In this document: positions 19,896 through 27,645 of the stretch, piece by piece
Layout: each line of letters starts with the position of its first letter
How positions within the stretch are numbered: position 1 is the first letter of the stretch
Assembly: GCF_022788655.1 (NCBI RefSeq)
Contig: NZ_CP084952.1
Coordinates: 12,501-76,500, forward strand
Direction of reading: 5' to 3'
DNA from: Sulfitobacter indolifex
GTDB taxonomy: Bacteria > Pseudomonadota > Alphaproteobacteria > Rhodobacterales > Rhodobacteraceae
Length of the DNA: 64,000 bases
Translations under genes and position numbers: made by a program
The notes under the pieces: generated by a model
Databases searched by the model: none
Seen by the model: only the letters and a program-made list of their open reading frames with translations
What the model was told of the DNA's origin: nothing

Positions 19896-21657
19896 GACAA
19901 CGGACCATGTGACCGTCGCCCACATTTTGCAAAGCCGGAGCAACCCCGCCGTCGATGCGGAACATTTCTGGCCAAGTTGAGGGCGCACCGGCCCCCTTGG
20001 CGACCAGTTCAAGATCGATAGGTCTGGCGATATCCGGTTCCGGCTGGGCGGCTATCAGCGCCTTGGTATAGGGATGGCGAGGATCGTAAAACAGCGTCTC
20101 AGGGGGGGCTTGTTCGACAATGACGCCGGCTCGCATCACGATAACCTCGTCAGCAATGCGCGCCACCACGGCTAGGTCGTGGCTAATGAACAGATAACTC
20201 AATGAGGCGCGATCGCGAATTTCCTCCAGCAACTTCAAAATCTGCTCTTGCACTGATACATCCAATGCGGAAGTCGGCTCGTCACAGATCAGGAGTTTGG
20301 GGTCCAGCGTTAGGGCACGGGCAATCGAAAGACGTTGCCGCTGGCCGCCCGAAAAGGCATGTGGATAGCGGGTCATCATGTCGGGGTTGAGACCGACCAG
20401 TTTCAGCATCGCGGCCGCCTTGTCGCGCCGCTCGGCGCGCGACCCGATGCCGTGGATTTCCAGTGGTTCCGTCAATGCCGCCCCAATACGCATCCTTGGC
20501 GAAAGCGAGGAATATGGGTCTTGGAAGACCATCTGTGCTTGTCTTTGAAAAGCGCTGCGTTGCGATGCCGACATGCTGTGAACGGGCAGGGGTGGGGCAC
20601 CTGGTTCGGAATAAAACAGCACTTCGCCGCCGGGATCAGGCAGCACGGCGCCCAATGCCATATGTGCACAGGTGGTCTTGCCCGATCCGCTTTCGCCGAC
20701 CACGGCCAGGGTCTTGCCTCTTACCACTTGCAGATTGACATCTTTGCAAGCGGCCACGGTGGTTGGTTTGCGCCAGCCTCCGGCGCGCAGAGCGAAGGTT
20801 TTGTCGACGCCCCGCATCTCGAGGATCAGATCTTTATGGGGGACCTCGCGAGCAGGTGCTGCGACCTCGGGGATCATCGTGGCGGCGGCAAAGAGCTTGC
20901 GCGTGTAGCCATGTTCAGGATGACCCAGAACCTCCGGCGCGGAGCCGCTTTCCATGACACGGCCGCCGTTCATGACAACCACATGCTGGGCCATATTCGC
21001 CACGACGCCCAAATCATGCGTAACAAGGATAACCGCCATCCCGGTTTCCGCTTGCAACGTCTTGATCAGCCCTAGCACCTGCGCCTGCGTTGTCACGTCC
21101 AGTGCTGTCGTAGGTTCGTCCGCGATTAACAGCTTAGGCTTAGCCACCATTGCCATCGCGATCATCGCGCGTTGCCTCATCCCGCCTGACAACTCAAAGG
21201 GATAGCTGCGCCAAATCCGCTCAGGTTCCATGAACCCTACGCGTTCGAATTTCTGAAGCACCGTCCGCTTTGCCTCTGATCGGCCCATAGAGCGGTGCAA
21301 GCGCAGCACCTCCGCCACTTGGTTGCCCAGTCGGTGCAGTGGCGAGAGGGAGCGCATCGGTTCTTGGAAGATCATCGAGATGCGGTCACCCCTGATCTGG
21401 CGCATTTCTGGTTCGCGCAGGCTCAGCATATCTACTGGCGCGTCGCCCCCGGCAAAGACGATCCTGCCACTTCGGATCTGAGCGGCTTCGGGGAGGATGC
21501 GCAGCACGCTGCGACAGGTTAGGGTTTTGCCAGAACCGCTTTCGCCGACCAACGCGAGCGTTTCACCGGAGCGTATGGAAAAACTGACATCGCGCACCAC
21601 CGGATCGGCTTTGCCAAACCCGATCGTCAGCCCGTCAACTTCCAACAGAGGTGTCAT
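19888..21657 (-). CDS. yejF: Duplicated ABC ATP-binding protein, YejF-like
   Basis: 589 residues with two complete nucleotide-binding domains. Domain 1 has GESGSGKT, LSGGMRQRAMIAMA and LLIADEPTTALD; domain 2 has GESGSGKTT, FSGGQRQRLSIARA and LLICDEPTSALD. The ATG at 21657 fits the family start (MTPLLEVDGLTIGFG) better than the upstream alternative at 21696. It is the first gene of the operon, so the order is F-A-B-E, unlike E. coli where yejA is first. It powers the peptide importer from the cytoplasmic face. Confidence 0.94.
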   Translation of the reverse strand: MTPLLEVDGLTIGFGKADPVVRDVSFSIRSGETLALVGESGSGKTLTCRSVLRILPEAAQIRSGRIVFAGGDAPVDMLSLREPEMRQIRGDRISMIFQEPMRSLSPLHRLGNQVAEVLRLHRSMGRSEAKRTVLQKFERVGFMEPERIWRSYPFELSGGMRQRAMIAMAMVAKPKLLIADEPTTALDVTTQAQVLGLIKTLQAETGMAVILVTHDLGVVANMAQHVVVMNGGRVMESGSAPEVLGHPEHGYTRKLFAAATMIPEVAAPAREVPHKDLILEMRGVDKTFALRAGGWRKPTTVAACKDVNLQVVRGKTLAVVGESGSGKTTCAHMALGAVLPDPGGEVLFYSEPGAPPLPVHSMSASQRSAFQRQAQMVFQDPYSSLSPRMRIGAALTEPLEIHGIGSRAERRDKAAAMLKLVGLNPDMMTRYPHAFSGGQRQRLSIARALTLDPKLLICDEPTSALDVSVQEQILKLLEEIRDRASLSYLFISHDLAVVARIADEVIVMRAGVIVEQAPPETLFYDPRHPYTKALIAAQPEPDIARPIDLELVAKGAGAPSTWPEMFRIDGGVAPALQNVGDGHMVRCHV

Positions 21658-21863
21658 CGGTGTCCCATTCCATACCCGCGATAGCGCGGTCTGCAAAAGA
21701 GTGAAGCCGATTTACTGAGAAGCGTCCAGTGCCGCGACTGTGTTGGGGGCACTTTATTCAATGTTGGCCGCAACATAGAGGGAATGCGGGGAAAAGTGAG
21801 TGTACATTGAGGCGCTTGGATGGTTCAATCGGCGCTGAAGTTACACCTGAAGGGGGTCAGCTT

Positions 21864-22622
21864 TTGGCGACCTGGGCAGAATTAGACGAAGAGCTCGGAA
21901 AATGGTCCTCGCAGGGTGAGACGCCAACATTCTGGTGGCGCGACGATGATACGGAAGCATGCACAGATCCATTAGAAAGGCTGATCTCCCTGTCAGAGCG
22001 CTTTGACGCGCCGTTGCATTTGGCGGTTATCCCCCACGCCATAGATGTCAAACTTGCCGAGCGCCTATCGGCCTCGCCACAGGTTTACACGCTGCAACAT
22101 GGATATGCGCATAAAAACCACGAACCCAAAGGCACCCGCGCGTCCGAAGTGGGCAAGTTGCGCGATCTGGCGTTGATCGAAAAGGATCTTCGCGAAGGGT
22201 GGCGGCGGATGCAATTGGCGCGTTTGCCGAACTTGCTGCCTGTCTTCGTTCCGCCGTGGAACCGGATTGGCGAGAAGGTCTTGCCCTACTTGCCAGTGTG
22301 GGGATACGCCGCGTTTTCGGGGTTTGACGCACGTCCCGATCCTGAGCCCATTACGGACTTGCAGCATTTCAACGGTCACATCGATCCTATCCGCTGGAAA
22401 GAAGGCGCAAAGTTTGCAGGCGTAGAGAAGACTCTGGAGCAATGCGTGCACCACCTGCGCAAGCGTCGATTGGAACACGCATATCGGCACGAGCCGACCG
22501 GATTTGTTAGCCATCATTTGCAAACTGACAAAGACACATGGCGTTTCATGGAAGCGCTTATGTCGCGACTGATGCATAACGCGGCGACCCGATGGATATC
22601 GTTAGACAGCCTGATAAAATGA
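21864..22622 (+). CDS. NodB-like polysaccharide deacetylase family protein (paralogue)
   Basis: 252 residues from a proposed TTG start. Motifs FWWRDDD, LQHGYAHKNHE and FVPPWNRIGEK match those of the protein at 5974-6708. Starting at TTG 21864, preceded by GAAGGGGGT as a Shine-Dalgarno sequence, places WWRDDD at residues 24-29 as in the paralogue; the open frame extends back to an ATG at 21729 but with unrelated residues. A gene for a GNAT-like protein follows 7 bp later. The two deacetylases may act on the same class of glycan. Confidence 0.75.
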   Translation: MATWAELDEELGKWSSQGETPTFWWRDDDTEACTDPLERLISLSERFDAPLHLAVIPHAIDVKLAERLSASPQVYTLQHGYAHKNHEPKGTRASEVGKLRDLALIEKDLREGWRRMQLARLPNLLPVFVPPWNRIGEKVLPYLPVWGYAAFSGFDARPDPEPITDLQHFNGHIDPIRWKEGAKFAGVEKTLEQCVHHLRKRRLEHAYRHEPTGFVSHHLQTDKDTWRFMEALMSRLMHNAATRWISLDSLIK

Positions 22623-22629
22623 GCACGAA

Positions 22630-23484
22630 ATGTTAGATATTGCCTATGCGTCCCCCGCCGAACGGGAGGAAGTCGCCCAATTCATGAACGCTGTTTTCGT
22701 CCGCGCGAAATGGGGCATTGAAAGCTGGCGCGCCTTGCTGGCCGGAAGATGGTGCGGCCCCGAGGGGCGCTATGCCATCACCGTGCGCGATGACGGCAAG
22801 CTGATCGGGGTTTTGGGGTTGGTCTATGCCGAGCGTCAAACCTCGAACGGGCCGAGAACCACGGCAGATATGACGTCATGGTATGTGCTCAAAGACTATC
22901 GGGGACAGGGGGTCGGCAAAAAGATGATGGCTTTGGCGACTCTTGACCCGGATGTAACGGTGACGAACTTTTCCAGCGCAAAGGCGGCGGTCAATGTCTT
23001 GGAAAAGGCGGGGCTGAGGGAGTTGGACCGCGAGCGTCTGGTCTGGCATCCGTCGAAAGATGCGGGCTTCGACGTCCATGAGGACCCCTCGTCTTTGGGC
23101 GATCGTTTGCCTGCAAAAGACCGTCGTATTATCGCAGATCATCAGGGGTTGCGGCTCAGGTTTCTCTCGGTGGAAACGCATGAGGGGCTCTGCACGATGG
23201 TCATCTACCCTCAGAAAAAGCACGATGACTTTGTGACCCATGAAATCATGTATCTCGCCGATCAATCCCTCTTTGCCCGCTATGCAAAGCAAATTGCGGC
23301 TTCGGTCTTGCCTTCAGAAGCCGCCATCCTTTCCCTAGATCGTCGTTTCGCGCGGGACGGGATTGTCTGTGATGAGGTCAGGGAGTTCGCGACACCCAGA
23401 TACTGCCAACATGGGCTGTTGGACCCATCCGAGATCGATATGCTGTATTCGGAATGCGTGTTGCTCAACATTAAAATACATTGA
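22630..23484 (+). CDS. GNAT-like acetyltransferase domain protein
   Basis: 284 residues. YRGQGVGKKMMALA near residues 94-107 is a good acetyl-CoA-binding motif of the GNAT fold, preceded by the beta-strand GKLIGVLGLVY. The C-terminal half has no motif I recognise. It follows the deacetylase at 7 bp, so an acyl group might be removed and exchanged by the pair, but this is a guess from context. Enzyme class moderately sure, substrate unknown. Confidence 0.65.
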   Translation: MLDIAYASPAEREEVAQFMNAVFVRAKWGIESWRALLAGRWCGPEGRYAITVRDDGKLIGVLGLVYAERQTSNGPRTTADMTSWYVLKDYRGQGVGKKMMALATLDPDVTVTNFSSAKAAVNVLEKAGLRELDRERLVWHPSKDAGFDVHEDPSSLGDRLPAKDRRIIADHQGLRLRFLSVETHEGLCTMVIYPQKKHDDFVTHEIMYLADQSLFARYAKQIAASVLPSEAAILSLDRRFARDGIVCDEVREFATPRYCQHGLLDPSEIDMLYSECVLLNIKIH

Positions 23485-23513
23485 TGCGGCGACAACCGCA
23501 CCCTTTGCTTGGC

Positions 23514-24515
23514 TCACATTTTGTAGAAGTCGCGGTACCAGTCTACGAAATGCTGCAACCCCTCGCCGACTGGCGTGGAATGTTGCTTGCCGACCAAAGT
23601 TTGTAGCAACGTGGTATCTGCCCATGTGGCGGGCACATCACCGGGTTGGATTGGGTGGAATGTCTTGATCGCCTCTTGCCCACAGGCAGCCTCGATCGCG
23701 GCGATGAAGTCCATCAGGGAAACCGGAGAGGCATTTCCGATGTTAACGGTTCGAAACGGAGCAACAGGTGAAACACTATCGCCCGGCACCGGGCTGGTCG
23801 GATCGGGGGGGACATCGATCAGCCCCATGATCGCGCGGATCAGGTCGTCGACATAGGTAAAATCGCGTTGCATCTTGCCATGATTGTAAACGTCGATTGG
23901 CTCGCGACTTAGGATGGCCTTGGTAAATTTAAAATAGGCCATGTCCGGGCGGCCCCAAGGACCGTAGATCGTGAAAAAGCGGAACATGGTCGTGGGCAGA
24001 GTGTAAAGATGGGCATAGGAATGCGCCATATTTTCAGTCGCCTTCTTGGTCGCCGCATAGAAGGACATCTGCGTATCGACCTTATCCGCCTCTTTGTATG
24101 GCATCTGGCTATTGGCACCAAAGATGGACGAACTCGACGCCAGCAGCATATGCTCAGGCGGGAAGGCGCGGGCGGCCTCTAGCAATTTAAATGTGCCGAT
24201 GAGATTGGCGTCCAGATAGGCACGCGGATCATCAATGGAATGGCGCACGCCAGCCTGCGCGGCCAGATGTATGACAACATCCGGGCGGTGCTCTTTGAAC
24301 AGGGTCATCAGCGCTTGCGGGGTTTCCAGCTTTTCATTCAAGACGCTGAACTGCGCATATTCGCAGAGTTGAGATTGACGGTTCAGCTTTAGCTCGACGT
24401 CATAGTAGTCCGACATGCTGTCGAGCCCGATCACATGCCAGCCCGACCTCAGCAGAGCGAGAGACACGAAATATCCGATGAATCCGGATGATCCGGTAAC
24501 AAGGGCGGTTCTCAT
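23514..24515 (-). CDS. NAD-dependent epimerase/dehydratase, UDP-glucuronate 4-epimerase-like
   Basis: 333 residues of the extended SDR family. TGSSGFIGYFVSLALL at residues about 7-22 binds NAD, SSSSIFGAN supplies the catalytic serine region, and YAATKK near residues 154-159 holds the Tyr-Lys pair. Long-range similarity in layout (LDSMSDYYDVELKLNRQ, RFFTIYGPWGRPDMA) is that of UDP-glucuronate 4-epimerases of the CapI/LspL type. Together with the dehydrogenase at 11962-13242 it can supply epimeric uronic-acid donors. Confidence 0.85.
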   Translation of the reverse strand: MRTALVTGSSGFIGYFVSLALLRSGWHVIGLDSMSDYYDVELKLNRQSQLCEYAQFSVLNEKLETPQALMTLFKEHRPDVVIHLAAQAGVRHSIDDPRAYLDANLIGTFKLLEAARAFPPEHMLLASSSSIFGANSQMPYKEADKVDTQMSFYAATKKATENMAHSYAHLYTLPTTMFRFFTIYGPWGRPDMAYFKFTKAILSREPIDVYNHGKMQRDFTYVDDLIRAIMGLIDVPPDPTSPVPGDSVSPVAPFRTVNIGNASPVSLMDFIAAIEAACGQEAIKTFHPIQPGDVPATWADTTLLQTLVGKQHSTPVGEGLQHFVDWYRDFYKM

Positions 24516-24756
24516 TCAAAGCGCCCCGCTTCGGACAGTCGGAAGCTCTGGGGTGCGAGGTAAATGCAATGCATGACGTTGTACGAACTTCCGTGTCACG
24601 GGCGTAGGGCAAGGGTGAGCAGGGTACGGTGTCCTTGCGCTTTGACAGTTGGTACTAACAGAGCTGCGGGAAGGCAACTAGGCGTAGGACAGGAATGTCT
24701 TGGCAGAACCATTGATTTGCCCACGCAGACAGCCCGCAATGCTCCGTCCCGCTGGA

Positions 24757-25160
24757 TCAGGAAGATCGCCTGCGATCGCGCAGATCTTTGAAAGCCACGA
24801 GCAGTGCGAATATAACCACGACCGAGATCAGGCTAAATCCCACGACCCTTGCAATCGCCCAAGACGTCGCAGCCAGTGCGTAAAACATCGCGGCGGTGAT
24901 CACGACGATGCCGAACGCCGTGCCAATGCGCTGCCTGGTTTGCATGATGGCGCCTGAGCTCCCCGCATAGTCCAGCGGCACATTTGCAAGCGTCAGCGTT
25001 CGATTTGAGCTGATGACCGTACCCTGCGCCACACCGATAAATGACAAGGAGAGTGTTAACTACCAAATGCTTAGGTAGCCCGCATCCGTCAGAAGGACCA
25101 CCAGAATGCTAAGGCCAAGCCCGAATAGCGCAAGTAACGTCTCCCAAAAAAGGCATGATC
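24757..25160 (-). pseudogene. MFS transporter, C-terminal remnant with in-frame amber codon
   Basis: The minus strand encodes an MFS (DHA2-like) C-terminus with NVPLDYAGSSGAIMQ and QRIGTAFGIVVITAA, followed by a last helix and a basic tail. Upstream in the same frame, GLGLSILVVLLTDAGYLSIW leads to a TAG at 25060-25062. Before about 25160 similarity fades, so the N-terminal two-thirds is missing. It is dead both by truncation and by the stop, and marks the left edge of the accessory patch. Confidence 0.75.
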
Positions 25161-25263
25161 TATGGCACGGAGCGTGGCGCCCGGCGTGCGAAGATGTGTA
25201 AAATTGGGATGGGAAGCAGCCTGAAGCCCACAACTCAGAGCGCTCAGGCCAGCTTGCCGCGGA

Positions 25264-25734
25264 TCAGGCCGCCCGCTGCGCAGACATCAGCGCTTGATTG
25301 CCGTGATAAGCTTCGATCAGACAAAAAGCCTCGTCCAGAAGGGGCAGCACGTCTGAACCGCTGCGTTTGTGTTTGTTTGCGAGGGCGAGCATTTCAGTGC
25401 CGCAGCGCATGAGGCCCCCACTGCTTGGCATCTGATCGGGGCACGTTTTGAGCAACACCTCGACGGCCGCGCGTAGATCGAGGTCGACGGTGCGCATGTC
25501 GTGCAGGGCAAGGAGTGATACTGTGCAAGCGCTCCAAGCCGAAGCGGCGGTATGACCTTTATCAGCCGCTGCCTCGGTGCCGAACATTTGTCGCGTATCG
25601 TGATGGAGCCAGTCGGCCCGCAAGGCTTCAAAATAAAGGTCTAGTAGTTTGCGAAATTCCAGCCGGTCGAGTCGGATCAGGCGATTGAGCGGTTCAGTCG
25701 CGCGGGTACGGGTGGTAGAGGTTTTAGCAGCCAT
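25264..25734 (-). CDS. Hypothetical protein
   Basis: 156 residues, mostly helical, with no signal peptide or membrane segment and no family I recognise. The N-terminus is Thr/Arg rich (MAAKTSTTRTRATE), then amphipathic helices follow. Start ATG is preceded by GAGGATATC, an acceptable ribosome-binding site. It is divergent from a small ribbon-helix-helix gene at 25844 with an AT-rich 109-bp promoter region between, an arrangement common in plasmid or toxin-antitoxin-like units. Function not assigned. Confidence 0.6.
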   Translation of the reverse strand: MAAKTSTTRTRATEPLNRLIRLDRLEFRKLLDLYFEALRADWLHHDTRQMFGTEAAADKGHTAASAWSACTVSLLALHDMRTVDLDLRAAVEVLLKTCPDQMPSSGGLMRCGTEMLALANKHKRSGSDVLPLLDEAFCLIEAYHGNQALMSAQRAA

Positions 25735-25843
25735 GAAGATATCCTCGTAGTCAGAATGGTTAGCATGGGCGGTGGAGTTGCGCCTCCGCCGTCCATGTGT
25801 TTATATATGATACTAAGAAATCAATCTGTCAATAAGTAATATT

Positions 25844-26017
25844 ATGAAATCACGTGGACGTCCCAAAGTAGATACCGCGCCGGTCATGGTTCGGATGCCA
25901 ACAGCGCTGATAGAAGCCTTAGATGAAGCGCGCCGGGTGGAGGAGGATCTGCCCAGCCGGCCTGAGCTGATCCGGCGCATAGTGGAGAAGTGGGCTGCAG
26001 GCAGGCGGGATCAATAA
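25844..26017 (+). CDS. Small ribbon-helix-helix DNA-binding protein
   Basis: 57 residues. The sequence has a basic start (MKSRGRPKV), a beta-strand (APVMVRMP), and two helices (ALIEALDEARR and SRPELIRRIVEKW), the pattern of CopG/Arc-type dimeric repressors. It lies next to inverted repeats at 26038-26089 that could be its operator. The surrounding DNA is AT-rich. An accessory-element regulator or antitoxin-like function is likely. Confidence 0.65.
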   Translation: MKSRGRPKVDTAPVMVRMPTALIEALDEARRVEEDLPSRPELIRRIVEKWAAGRRDQ

Positions 26018-26037
26018 CCCCCCGCTTTCTGTGTTCA

Positions 26038-26089
26038 GTGCTGACATGAGCGCTGATGTCAGCACTGACCTGAGAGGTGACGTCAGCAC
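26038..26089. repeat. Inverted repeats, possible repressor operator
   Basis: GTGCTGACAT (26038-26047) and ATGTCAGCAC (26056-26065) form a perfect 10-bp inverted repeat around an 8-base centre; a third half-site, ACGTCAGCAC, lies at 26080-26089. Directly downstream of the small ribbon-helix-helix gene. Confidence 0.55.
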
Positions 26090-26783
26090 GGGGCTGGCAA
26101 AAGAGTGTCTCGGCGATACCGATGTTGGTCTCGCCGTCTGCATAGAATGATAGAGAATGGTGAAGAGACCATTGCCCGGACGTGGTGGGTGGTCTGGGAT
26201 GTGGGGCTGGGAGCATCTGTCATCGGTCAGACGAGAGGCGGGTCGGTTGGGCGGGCGGGACGAAATCGCTTACATTGAAAAAGAGGGTAGAATGCACCTT
26301 ATGGCCTCAAGAGGCTGCTTTGGAAATGAAATAGGCCGAGACTAAACTCACTGGAGCGTGGTGGCGGCGGTAAAACTGCGACGTTTTTATTGCCTGTATA
26401 TAGCTGGCGGAGGTCTCTTCCGCTCACAATTGCCCCTAATTATTGGGTGCGCCATAAATCGTCTCACTTTTATGTTTATAGCGCCGGTGCCGATAGGGCA
26501 GGGTGGCCGGCGTCGGCGGGGGAAGGGCAGAACGGAGGCTTCCCACTTATATGATATCATGTAATCAAAATGTGAGTCAGTCGCCCGATGCAGCTTGCCG
26601 CGAGGTGTACTTGGCGGGGCTTTCTCGGTCTTTGTAAGGCTTTCTGTCTGCTCGGAGCGGCACCTGCGCTGAGGGTGTCGAGCGCCCTCTACGGTCTCGC
26701 GCTCGGAGACGGGACCGTAAGGTGCTGTCGCGTGATTTGCAAAGAGACCTTGAAGCAGAGGTCTGGCCGCGTCCCTGGGCAAA
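26090..26783. other. Intergenic, no supported gene
   Basis: About 690 bp with AT-rich stretches around 26380-26470 and 26540-26580 and a perfect palindrome ATGATATCAT at 26551-26560. Open frames here lack recognisable domains, good ribosome-binding sites or coding-type base bias. Confidence 0.4.
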
Positions 26784-27209
26784 TTACCTGCGCGGCGCGC
26801 GCGCCAGTTCGGCTTCGCGCTTGCGGATACCTTTTTTCAGAAGGCGGCGCAGGGCGTCTTTATCTTCCCCTGCAAGAAGTTTGTTATACGCGCGGCCGAT
26901 GCGACCGACATGGGTCGCGTTGTCTGCTTTATAGACTTCGGCACAATGAGCTGCGGTCCGTGCGGCCACCATCTGAGAATAGGGCCAAGCCTTGCTGGGA
27001 GAGCGGCAAGTGGTAACGCTAAGGGTGCGCTCCAGAGCATAGAAGCGGCCTGCGTTATCCCATTCCCCAAGAGGGTGACTGCGGCGGCTGGCACGGTCTG
27101 CATACTCAAGGCCGGCCCTGATTTCTGCGTCAGAGTAGGCCAGTTCATGCGCCAGTTTGAAAAGATATGCCTTAACTGTCGGTTCGGAACTGCAATTGTT
27201 CAGTGTCAT
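26784..27209 (-). CDS. Hypothetical protein
   Basis: 141 residues, soluble, basic at the C-terminus (LLKKGIRKREAELARAPRR). The ATG at 27209 was chosen because AAAAGGA precedes it at suitable distance; a nearly identical start context lies 24 bp upstream. No family recognised. It lies next to a DnaA box and could belong to a plasmid-type gene set. Confidence 0.55.
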   Translation of the reverse strand: MTLNNCSSEPTVKAYLFKLAHELAYSDAEIRAGLEYADRASRRSHPLGEWDNAGRFYALERTLSVTTCRSPSKAWPYSQMVAARTAAHCAEVYKADNATHVGRIGRAYNKLLAGEDKDALRRLLKKGIRKREAELARAPRR

Positions 27210-27281
27210 GACGGTGTCCTTTTCTAATGTCATGACAAAATTAGGCGCCGCAACTGTCCCAGGATATGCTTGGCCCATAGG

Positions 27282-27290
27282 TTATCCACA
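27282..27290 (+). promoter_or_regulatory. Consensus DnaA box (TTATCCACA)
   Basis: Perfect match to the 9-mer, in the context GGTTATCCACAT, which recurs at 32212 and 60252. It lies on the left side of the IS21 element, the 32212 copy on the right side. Confidence 0.5.
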
Positions 27291-27478
27291 TGAATGATGC
27301 GCAACAGGCCTGCGTCGCGTGTAAATCCAAGAAATTCGGATGTTTGGGGTGGTTTTGCTGAGCCGAGGCGACACGAGGGCGTTTAGGTCGCGGCTCTTGG
27401 GAAAAAGTTTTTCGCGGGAAATCAAACTTAGGTAGGGGAGTGGGCCTTAGGGGTGTCAGTCACCGCATACCTTTTCCA

Positions 27479-27513
27479 AAAACCACCCCATAGGTTTTCC
27501 ATGGGGTGGTTTT
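27479..27513. terminator. Bidirectional intrinsic terminator
   Basis: A 13-bp perfect stem (AAAACCACCCCAT / ATGGGGTGGTTTT) with a 9-base loop. A-tract and T-tract flanks allow termination in both directions. Confidence 0.65.
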
Positions 27514-27539
27514 CAGGTTAATTGAAGAAAATGAAAAAC

Positions 27540-27567
27540 GGCGCAGGATCATCCTGCGCCATTCTTT
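27540..27567 (+). terminator. Intrinsic-terminator-like hairpin
   Basis: GGCGCAGG (27540-27547) pairs with CCTGCGCC (27553-27560), loop ATCAT, followed by attcttt. Second hairpin in tandem, 27 bp after the first. Confidence 0.55.
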
Positions 27568-27645
27568 TATGATAACAATGTCGGATGTTTACCTCAGAAT
27601 GCGATCTGTCGCTTCCTGTTGATTGTCACCGAGAACTGACCCGGC

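Noticed and set aside
26157..26782. Possible small genes in the 26.1-26.8 kb gap
   Set aside because: No start site, domain or codon bias supports them; palindromes and AT-rich DNA suggest control sequence.
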